A DNA stretch of 64,000 nucleotides, taken from Silurus meridionalis (taxonomy: Eukaryota > Chordata > Actinopteri > Siluriformes > Siluridae). Both the position numbers and the translations under genes were made by a program. Location: positions 33,081,463 through 33,145,462 of the forward strand of contig NC_060887.1 in NCBI RefSeq assembly GCF_014805685.1. The letters run 5' to 3'. Below the pieces are notes generated by a model, which saw nothing but the letters and a program-made list of their open reading frames with translations, was not told the origin of the DNA and did not search any database. Numbering within the stretch: position 1 is the first letter of the stretch; each line of letters opens with the position of its first letter. Of this stretch, positions 35,185 through 48,338 are shown one piece after another.

Positions 35185-38100
35185 TATGTATTTACAGACT
35201 TTAATACGTCTAATTCTTTAATCAGAAATTTTGTCTTTGTCTAAATATAACTGCGATTAAAAATATCCTCATAGTCTTATTTCAATGTTTTTTTATGTAC
35301 AATACACACTTGTACAAATCACATCATATTTTTATACATTCTTTGTTCTATCTGTGTATTTCGTTCTCTCAGCAGGTTTCGGATTCCCCGTGGAGGCGTG
35401 CTTGTTTCTAATGCAGTGACGAAAAGCAATGCTGTTCTCAGCAGAAATCTGCTGCAACTCGTCATCATTTAGATCCCATTAACATTATTTAAAAAGGCTG
35501 CAGTAATGCACTAATCCTGCCTCCTCCATGAATGCTTTGCTCCTGCCTCAGGGGTCCGAGCAACTCATCCCACTGGTGTGACCAGCCAAATGGGGCCATT
35601 ACTGTGGCAGCTTGTGTGCTGGGCCATGAGGAGAGGAGGAGAACCACAATTGTCCAACTTTGACTAAATTGCTGAAATGAGCCATGATATGAATACAAAT
35701 AAAGTTACGGTGGTATGACTTACGGTTTTTCGATCATATGATGATAGCAATAAGTTCCGTGCAGCAGGCAAACGTAACAGTGAATGCTTCGCCCTGCACT
35801 CGCTAACTTGCGTTTGTCCACGCGTACGCTACCCGCTACAACATACATACTGTATAGTTTACACAGTACAGTAATATAAGTTTCTCTGTTTCGCTAAATT
35901 ATGTAAATGATAAACAAATAACAGTATACTACCCCTATACTGATAATTCTTAAAAACTCCTGGATCTTGTCTTGGCTTACGATATTTTCAAGTTATGATT
36001 ACGTCATTGGAACACATCTCCATTGTACTGTAAGTCTGGGACTACTGTGTATATACATAACTTCATATATAACAGTTACATTAGTGGACCTGTACTGTAA
36101 TTAGTTTCACTAATTTGACTGGACAAGATATTTCACACTTTGCTTGACTGTGTTCACTTTATAAAAGATCAAGCAAGCAGCATTTTTGGGGGCTGAGCCA
36201 GTAGTCAGTCAAAAACAGAGTCATAACTTTAGGCAAAAGGATTCAAGAGCGATTTGTAACTTCACTCATGAAGTGTATATTTCGACCAGGGACAGTGGTG
36301 AAATTCTCTGACTGTTGCAGAAAAGGTCTAGATGAACAAATGGGCAACAGGGCCTATAGCTGCTGTTACTGCTCTGTGGTTTTGTCTGTTGCTACTTTGA
36401 CCTGTGATTGGGATTGCTTCTGCTGTTGCCTTGCCTCGGGGCATAGTCTTGCAGATGCCTGCCAAGATTTGTGTCAGTGTGCAAGGTTCTTGCTGAAATA
36501 CAGTTTCACTTCCTACTTAGAGGCTTCACCATCAGATGCATGCAGCATAATAATAATGAAAATAATAATCATAATAATAATTCTTCCAGCCAAATTGTCT
36601 ATGGCATGCCATAGAACCCTCTTAATAAACTATGGGACACCAGAGAGGGACTATCATTAAAAACTGAGGCCACAAAATGCTGCTTTAATCATAATAATCA
36701 ACATCATCATCATGGTTATTATTATTATTATTACTTAAACAAAACCTTTTAAACATTTAAATTGCAGCTCAAAATGCTTTTAAGACTTTCAAGAGCAATA
36801 TAAAAAGCCATATTGTCCAAATTACAAAAAACTAAAATATTGCCTCAACAATAAAGCTGAATTTATATATATAAAGATAGCACGTGATGGACATAAGACA
36901 TGATATAGAACACTTCAACTTAAAACAATAAAACAATCATGTAGATGTTAAGCAATATTGTTTCAGTTTGAAAATATCACCACTGAATAATTATAATTAC
37001 ATCTAAATAGGCGAATTTGAAAAAAAGGTAAAAAAATAAAATCAGGGGTATTTGTGCTTTTTGTCAACCCTGTGCATCATGTAAACTCTGCAGCGATGTG
37101 ACAGCACGTATGCACGGTTGTGACCTCTTTATCGTTGATTTGTTTATTCTCAAACTGACAGGCATTGAGAAGACCAGACATATCCTTTCAACCAGCTGTC
37201 AGTGTGTTTCTCTGCTATCAACATCACATTATAATTTTGACACAGTCGTGTTCAGCAACAGTGCCTCAGTGTGAATAGATGAGGAAACATTCAGCCTCTC
37301 TAAATATACCTCTTCAGCTGCTGCCTCTAATAACCCCCGGTGTTGTCAGAGCACTTCTTCCTTTTTCTTCCTCTGTGAATTCAGGCTCACTTAAATAAAA
37401 TATTTCCAGATATTAAACTCCACATTTTTATTCAGAGCTTTTGCTCATATCCAGGATTATATTTGACTAAGACTTTATTTGGACTTTAATCCTGCTAGAA
37501 TAAAAGAAAAAAAACCTGATTGGAATGGCTGTGATATATGATTGTACATAATCCTATTTTTATCTGGAGGTTAGGTCTATTGTTTATGGAGTAGCACTTG
37601 AAGTCACAGCAAATGCACAGACTCTGTTCTCTGAGAGAATCGAAAATGTAATCCACTCTAGTTAAATTTCTCAAAGGTTAAAAGAGACACTGTAAAAATC
37701 TTCTGCGAGAATAATGTGCGCTCGAGGTGTGGTTGATATATGAACTACTTCTGGCAGTGAGGAATATAATTAATTCAATCTTTGTAGCTGCCACCACTTG
37801 TCAGGTATCACTGCAGCACTGCTGATGCAGAACACACCTTTATTATTTTGTCATTAGGGACAACTCGCAATCAATCACACAAATAGGCTCCACAACCAGG
37901 CTGTTTAATGGTGGAGAGCTCTCATCCTTTGGCCAGGAAAGGAATAATTACTCCTTTCTTTCAGAGAGTGGTGAAGAATGGGGATATGTGGACTGCAAAT
38001 GGCAGCATCTAAAAAAAAGCTAGTTATTTAAAATCTGAAATTAATGAATCCAAAGACTATGTGATGATATCAATTTGTATGAAACCATTAAAGAGTTAAG

Positions 38101-39085
38101 ATTAGCGTCTGGAATATGCTTTGTGACGTTTCTTATATTATTTAAACCCAAGCTGTGCTTTATTATTTATTATATGTGCTTGCAGTGGGTACTTATTATT
38201 TATTTATACAATATGGCTCAAGAAAGAGTGCAGTTATATTGAATATGAGCATGGCTGAAATTCACCACAGGCACAAGGCCACAGGCCGAATACCATGGAT
38301 AATCTTCTCCATGTTGATATTCAGTATAACTACAAGATTGTGTGTATAACACGGCTTTCACATAACAGTTTTATAAACAGAAACTGAATAACAAGTAAGT
38401 GACATTTTGAACACAATACAGATAAATGTTCTGTTTTTGCTAATGGAATAGATGCCAAACAAGCCATAACAGCATTCTAATAAAAGTAAAAAATGCAGTT
38501 TGTCCTTACTTTTTTAACTTAAATTAATAAGGGTTTATCTTTTATGCCAGTTAAAGTCCTGAAAAGTAACTTTGCTGTGTCAGCTAATAATGCTTTTAAC
38601 TCCTCTGGAGAAACAGTTTCAAATCAAGAAGGGTTTTACATTTTACATGGTAAACAAAAAAAAAATAAAAAATGAGAACTGTGATGCACTCAGTGAAATG
38701 TCCCAGTGCAAATATGTTGAAGAATTAAAAAGTGAGGGAAACAAAAACATTTGAAATTTTAAGTCATAAAATATGTCAGCAATAGAAATAGCATATTATC
38801 ATGGCCCATAATGATATTAGTGGATTGAATGCTTTATAGCCATGATTAAAAAAAAACCTGAATAAAATGGGAAATACATATGACAGTAATAATTATTAAT
38901 TTTATTATTCTCACTTTATGTTGTCAGTCACATTGCATAAGGTTTTTATAAATTATCCAGTGCTGACTGAATTATGCATTGTGAATACATTTATAAAAAG
39001 CCCAATTTAGTTTGACTTTTAAACTAAAAATTACAGAACAAAAATAACAGTTACTTTCAGATGATATGTTCATTGTGGTATACAC
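35185..39085. other. Mostly unique non-coding DNA
   Basis: No gene recognised; reading frames at 35489-35698, 36268-36660 and 38155-38349 lack motifs. Trinucleotide (ATT)n-like stretches lie at 36547-36585 and 36715-36735. Segments at 35340-35700 and about 37760-37930 are less AT-biased and could be conserved non-coding elements. Confidence 0.4.
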
Positions 39086-39088
39086 CTT

Positions 39089-39618
39089 GTGTGTCCAAAC
39101 TTTTGGTCTGTACTGTATTATATATTATATATACAGTACAGACCAAAAGTTTATATATATTATATATACAGTACAGACCAAAAGGTTATATATATTATAT
39201 ATACAGTACAGACCAAAAGTTTGGACACACCTGCTCATTCAAAGAGTTTTCTTTATTTTCATGACTATGAAAATTGTAGATTCACACTGAAGGCATCAAA
39301 ACTATGAATTAACACATGTGGAATTATATACATAACAAAAAAGTGAACTGAAAATATGTCATATTGTAGGTTCTTCAAAGTAGGCATCAAGAGAATGCCA
39401 AGAGTGTGCAAAGCAGTAATCTAAGCAAAAGGTGGCTACTTTGAAGAACCTACAATATGACATATTTTCAGTTGTTTTACACCTTTTTGTTATGTATATA
39501 ATTCCACATGTGTTCATTCATAGTTTTGATGCCTTCAGTGTGAATCTACAATTTTCATAGTCATGAAAATAAAGAAAACTCTTTGAATGAGTGTCCAAAC
39601 CTTTGGTCTGTACTGTAT
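39089..39618. mobile_element. Tc1-type foldback MITE with tandem terminal repeats
   Basis: A long palindrome: the left arm (39203 to about 39400) starts ACAGTACAGACCAAAAGTTT, and its near-perfect inverse (about 39430-39618) ends TTTGGTCTGTACTGTA. The arms carry the same sequence through AGGTTCTTCAAAGTAG and its complement, separated by about 50 bp. Termini match a known fish Tc1-like family with TA targets. Upstream, the terminal 17 bp is repeated at 39133, 39168 and 39203 (35-bp period), preceded by an opposite end at 39089-39117. Confidence 0.88.
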
Positions 39619-39619
39619 A

Positions 39620-42600
39620 TTAATAAGATACATGCTAAAACAAACCAATCGAAGTTCTATTCTATTATATTGGATGCCAAAAACTGCTTAGAGATTTTTG
39701 TACACTATAGCTGGTATCAGTAAACAAGTAGGGCTAAGCACTATCTCTGTTTAAAATGCACACAAATATCATTTGTTTAAAAATCTTTAGTGAATTATGC
39801 TGTATTAATGTTGGTTAATGTAGTGCATGAAATACTTTTTAATGTTGTAAAAACAATATTGTAGTAGAAACAATATCGTTACCAACAACGATGGGTTAAA
39901 AATTAAAAGAAGCAAAATGGTATGAAGACGAGGCGGTCCTAACTGTAGATTCATTTACAACCATATCTGGCTATAAATTAAAAATCCTATCAAATATCAA
40001 ATGCATAAAGATTTGCAATTTATTTTATCCCACTTCGCTGACACATCAGTGTCACACCATCAGCAGTGATTGAAAAGATGCACGTGAAATACAGTAGCAT
40101 CCTTAATAAACATGAATGTGATAAATTACTTTCTTGATCATTAACTTTTTAGAAGGTGTCTAATAAAAGAGCGGGCTAAAAGCATGCGCTGTTTGTTGTG
40201 CTCTCTGTTTGAAAGAAACTGTCACATCTTGATGTGAATTATAAAAAATATAACCAAAAATAGTCTTGAGGATCTTTCTCTTTGAGAAAAGTGTATTTTA
40301 TTTCTAGAATCACCTCAATCCTTGTGCACATGTATCACTGTCATTTAAAGTGTCAGGCAGGCAGCGTTAATCAAGTATAATCTATTATCACATTGGAAAA
40401 AGGGAGATTTAAACCCAGAATACATGGAGCTAGAAAACAAAGCTTGTCAATGATGGATATTCACAATAACTCTACATTCACCTATACAACAACATGTAGC
40501 AACAAAGCTATCAAAGGCAAAAGGTGAGGAAAGTTAAACAATATGCATATATGGAGAGTCTCAATGCAGCAACTATTAATGGAAGTAAAGAGAGCTGAGT
40601 GTATTTGAACTGTTTCCTATTTTGTGGAATGCTTTTTGTGTCACCCACTGACAAAAGGAAGAACTGGTGACTTTATAAAACAGTGACTGGCGATGAAAAA
40701 ATCGCTGTACATGTGACTGTAGCAAAAGAGTTCACAAACATACAGCAAATGAATACACAGACTAAATTATCAAAAGCCGGAACACAGAACAGGTACACAC
40801 CAGTGCCGGGACGCGCATTTGGCACCTGGGCCTTTAGGGAGGATTTACCTGACTTAATCCACCTCTTAATACCACTACTATCTGTCCCAATTATAGAAAC
40901 CATCAATACTATACAAAAATGCTAAAGAACAACGCGTGGCATTACAGAGAGAGAGGCATTTCACATATGGAGGGTGAATACCATTTTACTAAAACAAGAA
41001 ACCCAGTTAAGACTCCAAACCTCTACACTACAACTGCAACTGTGCACCTACATCATCTGGAGCAGTTTAGAATATTACAATATTTGTCTAATAACATGAC
41101 AAAAACAAAAACATCTGTACAAAACATCTAACACCCACATACACGCACTGGACGCAGTGCAGCCAAGAAAATGCTACGAAATGAAGAAACTAAACTGTTG
41201 GGAATAAATTAATACAATTTCATGGAACAAATACTAGAATTTAGGTTGTAAATGTAGGTCAGTGTTTCTGATAGTGTTTAGGCCAGCAGAGAAGACTTTG
41301 CTGGCTCTGACCGCCCACCACTGGTACACACAAAAGGTAACAATAACAGGTAGACAAGACAAGAGCTTAAATAAAATCAGTAAGAAAAGAGCGCCAGTAA
41401 GCTGAGAAAGGAAAATTCTCATTAATTGTCATAAATTGATTAATCCAATAAGAATACAGAAAGAAAATACAGTACAGTGTTTCTGCACAAAATGTCATAA
41501 ATCTGCTATTTTAATTTTCTTACAGTCAGCATTACATTCCAACTTTGGCCCATTTGGTGTCACATCAAAGTGCACCAGCACTACATTAAGGCTACAACTG
41601 AAATGCACTAGATCTTTATATTACAGAGAATTGTGAGAGAAGTCTTGTCTAGTGCCTTCACCCGCCATCATAGGTATGCTTTAATGGCGTCGTAATGGAA
41701 TGTCTCTTCGATTGAGGCGAGACGGTTGCACAAAAGCAGGGACAAACTGAAAGCTTATAATAAGAAATCAAAATGCAAGAGTACTTTTTTGAAATATTCG
41801 TTCTCTGGGGAGAGTGAAATACAGATAAATTGAATAGATTTAAACTTCCATCGGTGTATACATACTGTATGTCTACGATTTTCCATATTCTTTAAAATTT
41901 TCAGTTGTTCTGTTAAATCTCTCCATCAGTATTATGGATATTTAAAATGTCATGAAAATGAGATTGAAAGAACATTGGTATTTATACTGGCCTGACAGCA
42001 ATTGCTAAGAAAAGTCTCTGATAATACATAATGTCTATGTGCAAAATGCAGTGAGAGCCTTTTGTGTAGAGTTAATGAAGAGTAAAGCTCAGTGGAGTCT
42101 TTGTGAAGATTCACATGTAAGCAGGAAATGGTAGTGCCCTTGGACTGACCCATTGGAGGATGAGTCATCTGTGCAGATAATGCCAAGTAGGTGCCATGTT
42201 GGTACACCCACAGATAAACACAGCTTGGCTGCTGCCAGAGTCACAGGTGGTGTGTTCCTGCTCAGACGTCAGCCAAGTGTTATTCTCATGGTGAGAACAG
42301 GGAGTTAGTGAAGGTTGACATCCAAACTCAGTCATCAAAAGGCTGGATGAAGGTGTGACACCCAAAATTGTTGGATTGGAATGGAAGAGAATTGTACAAA
42401 ATGGCAGGGATATCAAATTTCTCATATTTTCTAAATGTCTTATTCCTGATTTACTCTTTTTAAATGGTAAGCATAAGGCATAAGCAACCTATTTTAATTC
42501 TACTTTTTTTATTCTTCTTCCTCTCCTTCTTTTTCCACCATCTTGGATTTTGTACAAAGAATCCTGCTACAAACAATGGCCAACTCCAAACATGGACAAA

Positions 42601-43577
42601 AATTATCAAAAGAACTTGGAATATTTTAAACGCAAACAGCACATTTTTTATATTAGTAACAACTTTGTGCACTTGGTAGGTTTGCAAAAGGAAATCCTTG
42701 CCAGCCCCCCTAATGGTCACAATACAACTGCTTACAATTAGATGATAAAAAAATACTCCGTCTTTCAAAGATTACAAAAAATTAGGCCCTCCCCCCTACA
42801 TTCGAAGAAATCCTCCACTGTCTGTGGTCAAAACATGCACATCACAGGCGAAAAATTAAACTAGTTTCCTTATGGCTCTGCTTTTCTTCAGTTGCTTAGA
42901 CAACAGTTTTAGTGCTTCTGTGAATGTGTGTCTCATTGAGCCTGGATGCATGGCCTCTAAAAATGCTTATTTCAGCTTAAAAATAATAATTCTTTTAGTG
43001 CAAAAACATAAAATAAAATAAAAAAATGGCCAACACTTTACCAGTCTGCATTTAATAAAATAGCAACTACATTTTGATTGTGGTCATTTCTTAACCATAA
43101 TCATAATAATAAACTCGTGCTGCAAGATTTGGAAAAAATGTCATGTTGCGATTATTGTGGTCAATATTGCGATATGCGAATGCAATATAATAAATGTTTT
43201 CATGAGTCTACTTGATTGTTTATCAAGGAAATTGCACACAGATTAGATGTTAATGAATAAATGATAATGCTGAAATGTGTATTTGTAAACCTATTTTAAA
43301 ATATAATTTTGTACAAAAATGAAATAACATTTGCATTAATGCAAACATTTTTTCTTCAAGGTACAGCTGAAATAAATAAAACAATAAATAAAAACATATA
43401 TTTTTACAAAAATGTTTAAAATGTTTTGTGCAAACTAACAGAAAATGCCCATTTAAATAATTTACCTGTTTTTCTGCTTTTAAGATACAGTTAATGTTTA
43501 CATACTTGAATTCAGGCAATTTTGCAATCATTATTATTAAATGTGTTTAAGCTTTTTTTTTTACGAAGATTGCTAAT
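39620..43577. other. Mostly unique AT-rich non-coding DNA
   Basis: No gene recognised. The reading frames at 40673-41131 and 42165-42425 have no recognisable motif. Around 43120-43200 and again near 44018-44080, sequence such as ATTGCGATATGCGAATGCAA resembles diverged hAT-type MITE ends, but no termini could be fixed. Confidence 0.4.
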
Positions 43578-43581
43578 GATT

Positions 43582-43877
43582 TGTATGTTGTGGGAGTGGA
43601 GAATTGTGATGGAGAGCCATGTTGGGGTGACAATCTTGCCCAGGGTTCCAAAAGGCTATAAACGACCCTGTTTACTCAGGATGTAACAGACAACAGAGAG
43701 AGAGATACCAGGCAGAGCTGATGCCAGATGAAGGCGTGAAGGTGAAGGAAAGATGTGCGTTACTGCAAGTGGTGTGTGTCCTGGCAAAAGTTTATGAAAA
43801 ATAAAAGAAAGCAGTGTCTGTTGAACCATCGCCTGTCGTCTCTTTCTTCAAACCTGGAAACAGTAAGATCTGCTACA
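43582..43877 (+). mobile_element. Solo LTR with 4-bp TSD
   Basis: A 296-bp stretch starting TGTATG and ending GCTACA, flanked by GATT on both sides (43578-43581 and 43878-43881). Inside are a TATA-like GCTATAAACG (about 43658), an AATAAA (about 43800) and a GT/pyrimidine-rich U5-like end. The promoter, poly(A) signal and end order fits an LTR in plus orientation without any internal region. Superfamily undetermined. Confidence 0.7.
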
Positions 43878-44147
43878 GATTTTTCATATTGCCACATAGC
43901 AACTTTAATTTAGCAAATCTTGTACAGTTTCTCTCTCTGCTCAGTGTTGGTGATCTTAAAGCTAAAATATCAGCATTTATAAAAGGTAGCGTTAAAACAA
44001 CTTTTTCCGTCATATAGTCGCAGAAGCTGAAATCACGATTGCAATACAATTAATTGTGCATCATTATCAACCATGATTGGTAACAATATCTTGTTTTTTT
44101 TTTTAAGTCACCACACCAGCAAGCATAAAACATTATTGGAACAGTAT

Positions 44148-46289
44148 AATTTATAATCGAACCTGGTTTTGGAGGTAAAGAAGAAGAGGAGGAGAGTGAG
44201 GACTGAAAGAAGAATAAGATGGTGGAAACTGAAGGAGGAAGAGTGTAGTGTGAGGTTCAGGGAAGAGGTCAGAGAGGGGCTCAGTGATGTTAAGGAGTTG
44301 TTGGATGATTGGGCAACTACTGCAGGAGTGATGAGGGAGGCAGCTAGAAAAGTACTTGGTGTGACATCTGGAAATAGAAAGGAAGACAAGGAGACGTGGT
44401 GGTGGAATGAGGAAGTGCAGGAGAGCATAAGGAGAAAGAGGATGGCAAAACAGAAGTGGGATAGACAGAGTGATGAGAAAAGTAGGCAGGAGTACAAGGA
44501 GATGCGGCAGCAGGTTAAGAGGATGTGGCGAAAGCCAAGGAAAAGGCATATGAGGAGCTGTATGAGAGGTTGGACACTAAGGAAGGAGAAAAGGATTTAT
44601 ACAGATTGGCCAGGCAGAGGGACCGAGCTGGAAAGGATGTACTGCAAGTTAGAGCAGTAAAGGATGGAGAGGAAATGTGTTGACTAGTGAGGAGAGTGTG
44701 TTGAGAAGGTGGAGGGAGTATTTTGAGCAGCTGATGAATGAGGAAAATCAGAGAGAGAAGGTTGGATGATGTGGAGTTGGTGAAGCAGGATGTAGATAGG
44801 ATTAGTAAGGAGGAAGTGAGAGCAGCGATTAAGAGGATGAAGAGTGGAAAGTCGGTTGGACCAGATGACATACCGGTAGAAGCGTGGAGATGTTTAGGAG
44901 AGATGGCAGTGGGTTTTGACCAGATTGTTTAACAGGATTTTGGAAGGTGAGAAGATGCCTGAGGAATGGAGAAGAGTGTGCTGGTACCGATCTTTAAGCA
45001 TAAAGGAGATGTGCAGACCTGCAGTAACTACAGGGGAATTAAGTTGATCAGTCACACCATGAAGTTATGGGAAAGAGTAGTGGAAGCCAGGTTGAGAGAA
45101 GAGGTGACCATCTGTGAGCAACAGTATGGTTTCATGCCGAGGAAGAGCACCACAGATGCCTTATTTGCTTTGAGAATGTTGATGGAGAAGTATAGAGAAG
45201 GACAGAAGGAATTGCATTGTGTATTTGTGGATTTAGAGAAAGCCTACGACAGGGTGCCAAGAGAGGAGTTGTGGTATTGTATGAGGAAGTCAGGTGTGTC
45301 AGAGAAGTATGTGAGGGTGGTGCAGGACATGTATGAGGACAGTGTGACAGCAGTGAAGTGTGCAGTAGGTACGACAGACTGGTTTAGGGTAAAGGTTGGA
45401 CTGCATCAAGGATCGGCCCTGAGCCCTTTCTGTTTGCAGTGGTGATGGACAGGTTGACGGACGAGGTCAGACAGGAGTCTCCTGACTATGATGTTTATGG
45501 ATGATATTGTGATTTGTTGTGAGAGTAGGGAGCAGGTTGAGAAGAGCCTGGAGAGGTGGAGATATGCGCTGGAGAGAAGGGGAATGAAACTCAGTAGGAG
45601 TAAGACAGAATACATGTGTGTGAATGAGAGGGAGGGCAGTGGAGTGGTGCGGTTGCAGAGAGAAGAGCTTCAGAAGGTGGAGGAATTCAGGTACCTGGGG
45701 TCAACAGTGCAAAGTAATGGAGAGTGTGTTAGAGAAGTGAAGAAAAGAGTGCAGGCAGGGTGGAGTGGTGGAGAAGAGTGACAGGAGTGATTTGTGATAG
45801 TAGGGTATCTGCAAAAATGAAAGGGAAAGTTTATAGGACTGTGGTGAGACCTGCGATGTTGTATGGATTAGAGACAGTGGCATTGAGTAAAAGACAGGAG
45901 GTGGAGCTGGAGGTAGCAGAGCTGAAGATGTTGAGGTTTTCGTTGGGAGTGACGAGGATGGATAAGATTAGAAATGAGTTTATTAGAGGGACAGTGCATG
46001 TAGGATGTTTTGGTGACAAGGTGAGGGAGGCGAGATTGAGATGGTTTGGACATGTGCAGAGGAGGGACATGAATTATATTGGTAGAAGAATGCTGAGGAT
46101 GGAGCCACCAGGTAGGAGGAAAAGAGGAAGGCCAAGAAGGAGGTTCATGGATGTGGTGAGGGAAGACATGCAGGTAGTTGGTGTAAAAGAGGCAGATGTA
46201 GAGGACAGGGTGGTATGGAGACGGATGATCCGCTGTGGCGACCCCTAATGGGAGCAGCCGAAAGAAGAAGAAGAATTTATAATCGAACC
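44148..46289 (+). mobile_element. 5'-truncated RTE LINE with perfect 16-bp TSD
   Basis: The element body (44164-46273) is flanked by a perfect 16-bp duplication AATTTATAATCGAACC (44148-44163 and 46274-46289). It ends GCGACCCCTAATGGGAGCAG (46238-46257), then CCGAAAGAAGAAGAAG. The 5' end lacks the endonuclease, as expected from incomplete reverse transcription. Confidence 0.96.
44169..46248 (+). pseudogene. RTE reverse transcriptase, frameshifted
   Basis: RT region preceded by a basic linker (IRWWKLKEEECSVRFREEVREGL and a charged segment to about 44650). Then RAAIKRMKSGKSVGPDDIPVEAW (44815-44885), [20 protein letters not shown] (44978-45037), the ADD-type catalytic block, here MDD in FMDDIVICCES (about 45493-45525), YLGSTVQSNGE, and the C-terminal KVYRTVVRPAMLYGLETV with HVQRR. 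Frame breaks lie near 44650, 44940, 45430, 45480 and 45765. Against the copy at 1085, those at 45430 (one C lost from CC) and 45765 (one G lost from GGG) are single-base homopolymer losses. FADD has become FMDD. Confidence 0.92.
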
Positions 46290-48035
46290 AGTATAATATT
46301 CTACAGCTTTTAAGAAGGATATAAATGTGAAAGCAACAGACCTGCCATTTCTAAAAAAAAAAAAAAATTATGCTGAAATAATGTTTGGCCTCAGAATGTT
46401 AATAGAATGTTGCCTACACAACCTTAGTTGTGTTTGCACACCTACATTTGCTGCATCAACATTGTGAACACATTTATGAATGTGTAGAATATTGATGTTT
46501 TAGAAGCAAACCTAAAGCAATCCTTAGCTAACCTAAACCTAGCTAGGTATCCATGATAGCGCCCTATCGACTTAATTGTTACTTCTACTTCCAACACACT
46601 ACATTCACACTCAAATGGGGGCATTGCTGTAGTTACCTTCAATTTCATACAAAGCCATAAATAAGGGTACAAATCCTGCTCTCTGCCCCAATCCCAATCC
46701 TAACCTTGTGTATCTTTTTTTACAGGTTGAATTGTGCAAACTGTTACAAATATATGTGTGTGCGGCCTTTGTTGTAAAAAGAAAAACGCAACAAAACAAA
46801 AAACACTTTTCCACACATACCAATGTGTCCATATCAATAATTCCATTTCCTCTCTGTGTAGCCTGAGACCTGAATAAATCTCCACTTCGATTGTTTGCAC
46901 AGCACATTTCACTCAGCAAGGCAGGCAATACGTTTTCACCAGACAGCCCTGTAAAACCTCCAGCAGCAAATTCAAGGCATCACGAGGCCATAACTGGATG
47001 GACTGTAAAGAGGAAGCTTTAAAATTTTCTTGTGCCATGTTCTGACCTCAGTGTGGCTTGCGTGCATAGAATAGAATAGACAAGCATCTCTTTGAATCAG
47101 TTGCATGCTGAGTCTTGTCATCAGAGAGAATAAATCACAAGTGCTTCTTTGTCCTGTTTACTCTAGCAGGTAGAGAGCATGGTCCACGTCCTCGTATCCT
47201 TCTAAGAACAATCTGCACCATACATTTTTAAATAATGATTTCCTGTACTTATCTTTTTTTCTTTTTTTTTTAAAGGAAAAGAGTTATGATTGTGCATGAA
47301 CAGGCACAGCTTGTAACTGGCAGGCATAAGAGGTGTGGTGCCACAAAAAAAGGTAAACCTGTCATCCTCCTGCTTTGAATTTCCTTCAAGGAAAATGTCA
47401 TGCTGAGCATCTGGGAAGACGGTAAAAGCTGTCTCTATCTCTTTGCATGACTGTGACCTGTCACAGTGTCCTCTTTGTCTGATTCATTGCTCTGACACAT
47501 TTAATTTCTAATGTATAATCTGACAAACAGGTGCATGACCTTACGCTCATGCTCACTCTCAAAGCTCATGCACACAAAAAAAAAAAGCAAACAGCTCGAC
47601 TGAACGCTGGTTTCAACCTGTTCTGTGTTTTGAAGTGAGAAATCGTTTTTTTTGTAACTTTCATCCTTAGTTTGGTTACACTTTCTATGAAGCCTGTATT
47701 CCTAAATGATTATAGCCATGCTTATAATTCTTTTTGTGATTTTCTAATGATACCTTGGGGTCATTTCTAAGTACTCTTGCATGTTGTTATAGGAAGGTAA
47801 TCAGTAGCAGGGTGGCATGAAACTACCGTGAGGTTTAAAAAAACATGTGGTGGAGGTATTTTATATTTTTAAATGTTGTTTGTTTATCAACCTACCCAAA
47901 GCCAAGATGTTAAGAGTAAATTATTGAATAATTATAGTATGTATATGTTATTAAAATAGTAATCAGCAGGTGAACAGGATAGATTTTGGAATTGATCCCA
48001 ACAGAGTAAAGGTAAAAGCAAAGTCAAAGTAAAGC
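46290..48035. other. Mostly unique non-coding DNA
   Basis: No gene recognised. Short homopolymer runs (A at about 46352-46367; T at about 47260-47270). Frames at 46442-46928 (minus) have no motif. Confidence 0.4.
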
Positions 48036-48039
48036 CTGA

Positions 48040-48235
48040 ACAGAAGTAAGGATAGCACAATGGTTAAGATGTTGTACGTCTGATTGAAAAGTCATGAGTT
48101 CAAATCCCACCACCACCAAGCTGTCACTGCTGGGCGCTTGAACAAGGCCCTTGGCTCTCAACTGCTCAGTTGTATGAATGAGAGCATTGCAAGTCGCTCT
48201 GGATAAGGGTGTCTCCCAAATAGCATAAATGTAAC
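48040..48235 (+). mobile_element. tRNA-derived SINE
   Basis: ATAGCACAATGGTTAAGATG (A-box-like), then CATGAGTTCAAATCCCACC (B box GTTCAAATCCC), then the family body CACTGCTGGGCGCTTGAACA, AAGGCCC and TTGCAAGTCGCTCTGGATAA, ending GTGTCTCCCAAATAGCATAA and ATGTAAC. This is a fish SINE family seen elsewhere in the window (35075, 54795). Confidence 0.88.
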
Positions 48236-48338
48236 AGCAAAGACGTGACCTTTAATGCTGTTGGTACCTTATTTTTAATTTAGTAATGCATTCTTTTGCT
48301 GTACTTATTATTTTTATTTTTTATTTAAGTCTAGTTAA

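Noticed and set aside
36268..36660. Cys-rich 130-codon frame as a secreted peptide gene
   Set aside because: It runs into an (ATA)n stretch giving poly-Ile, has no recognisable signal peptide and no splice or promoter context; probably chance.
39061..39307. Three overlapping plus-strand frames rich in Tyr-Ile and STDQK
   Set aside because: All three are readings of the same 35-bp tandem MITE termini; not genes.
43120..44090. Paired words ATTGCGATATGCGAATGCAA and GATTGCAATACAATTAATTG as ends of one hAT element
   Set aside because: The words resemble known MITE ends, but no exact termini or 8-bp duplication could be found, and a solo LTR lies between them.
44108..44549. Minus-strand Leu/Ser-rich frames suggesting a membrane protein
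   Set aside because: Antisense of the purine-rich RTE linker region; the hydrophobicity is an effect of the CT-rich complement.
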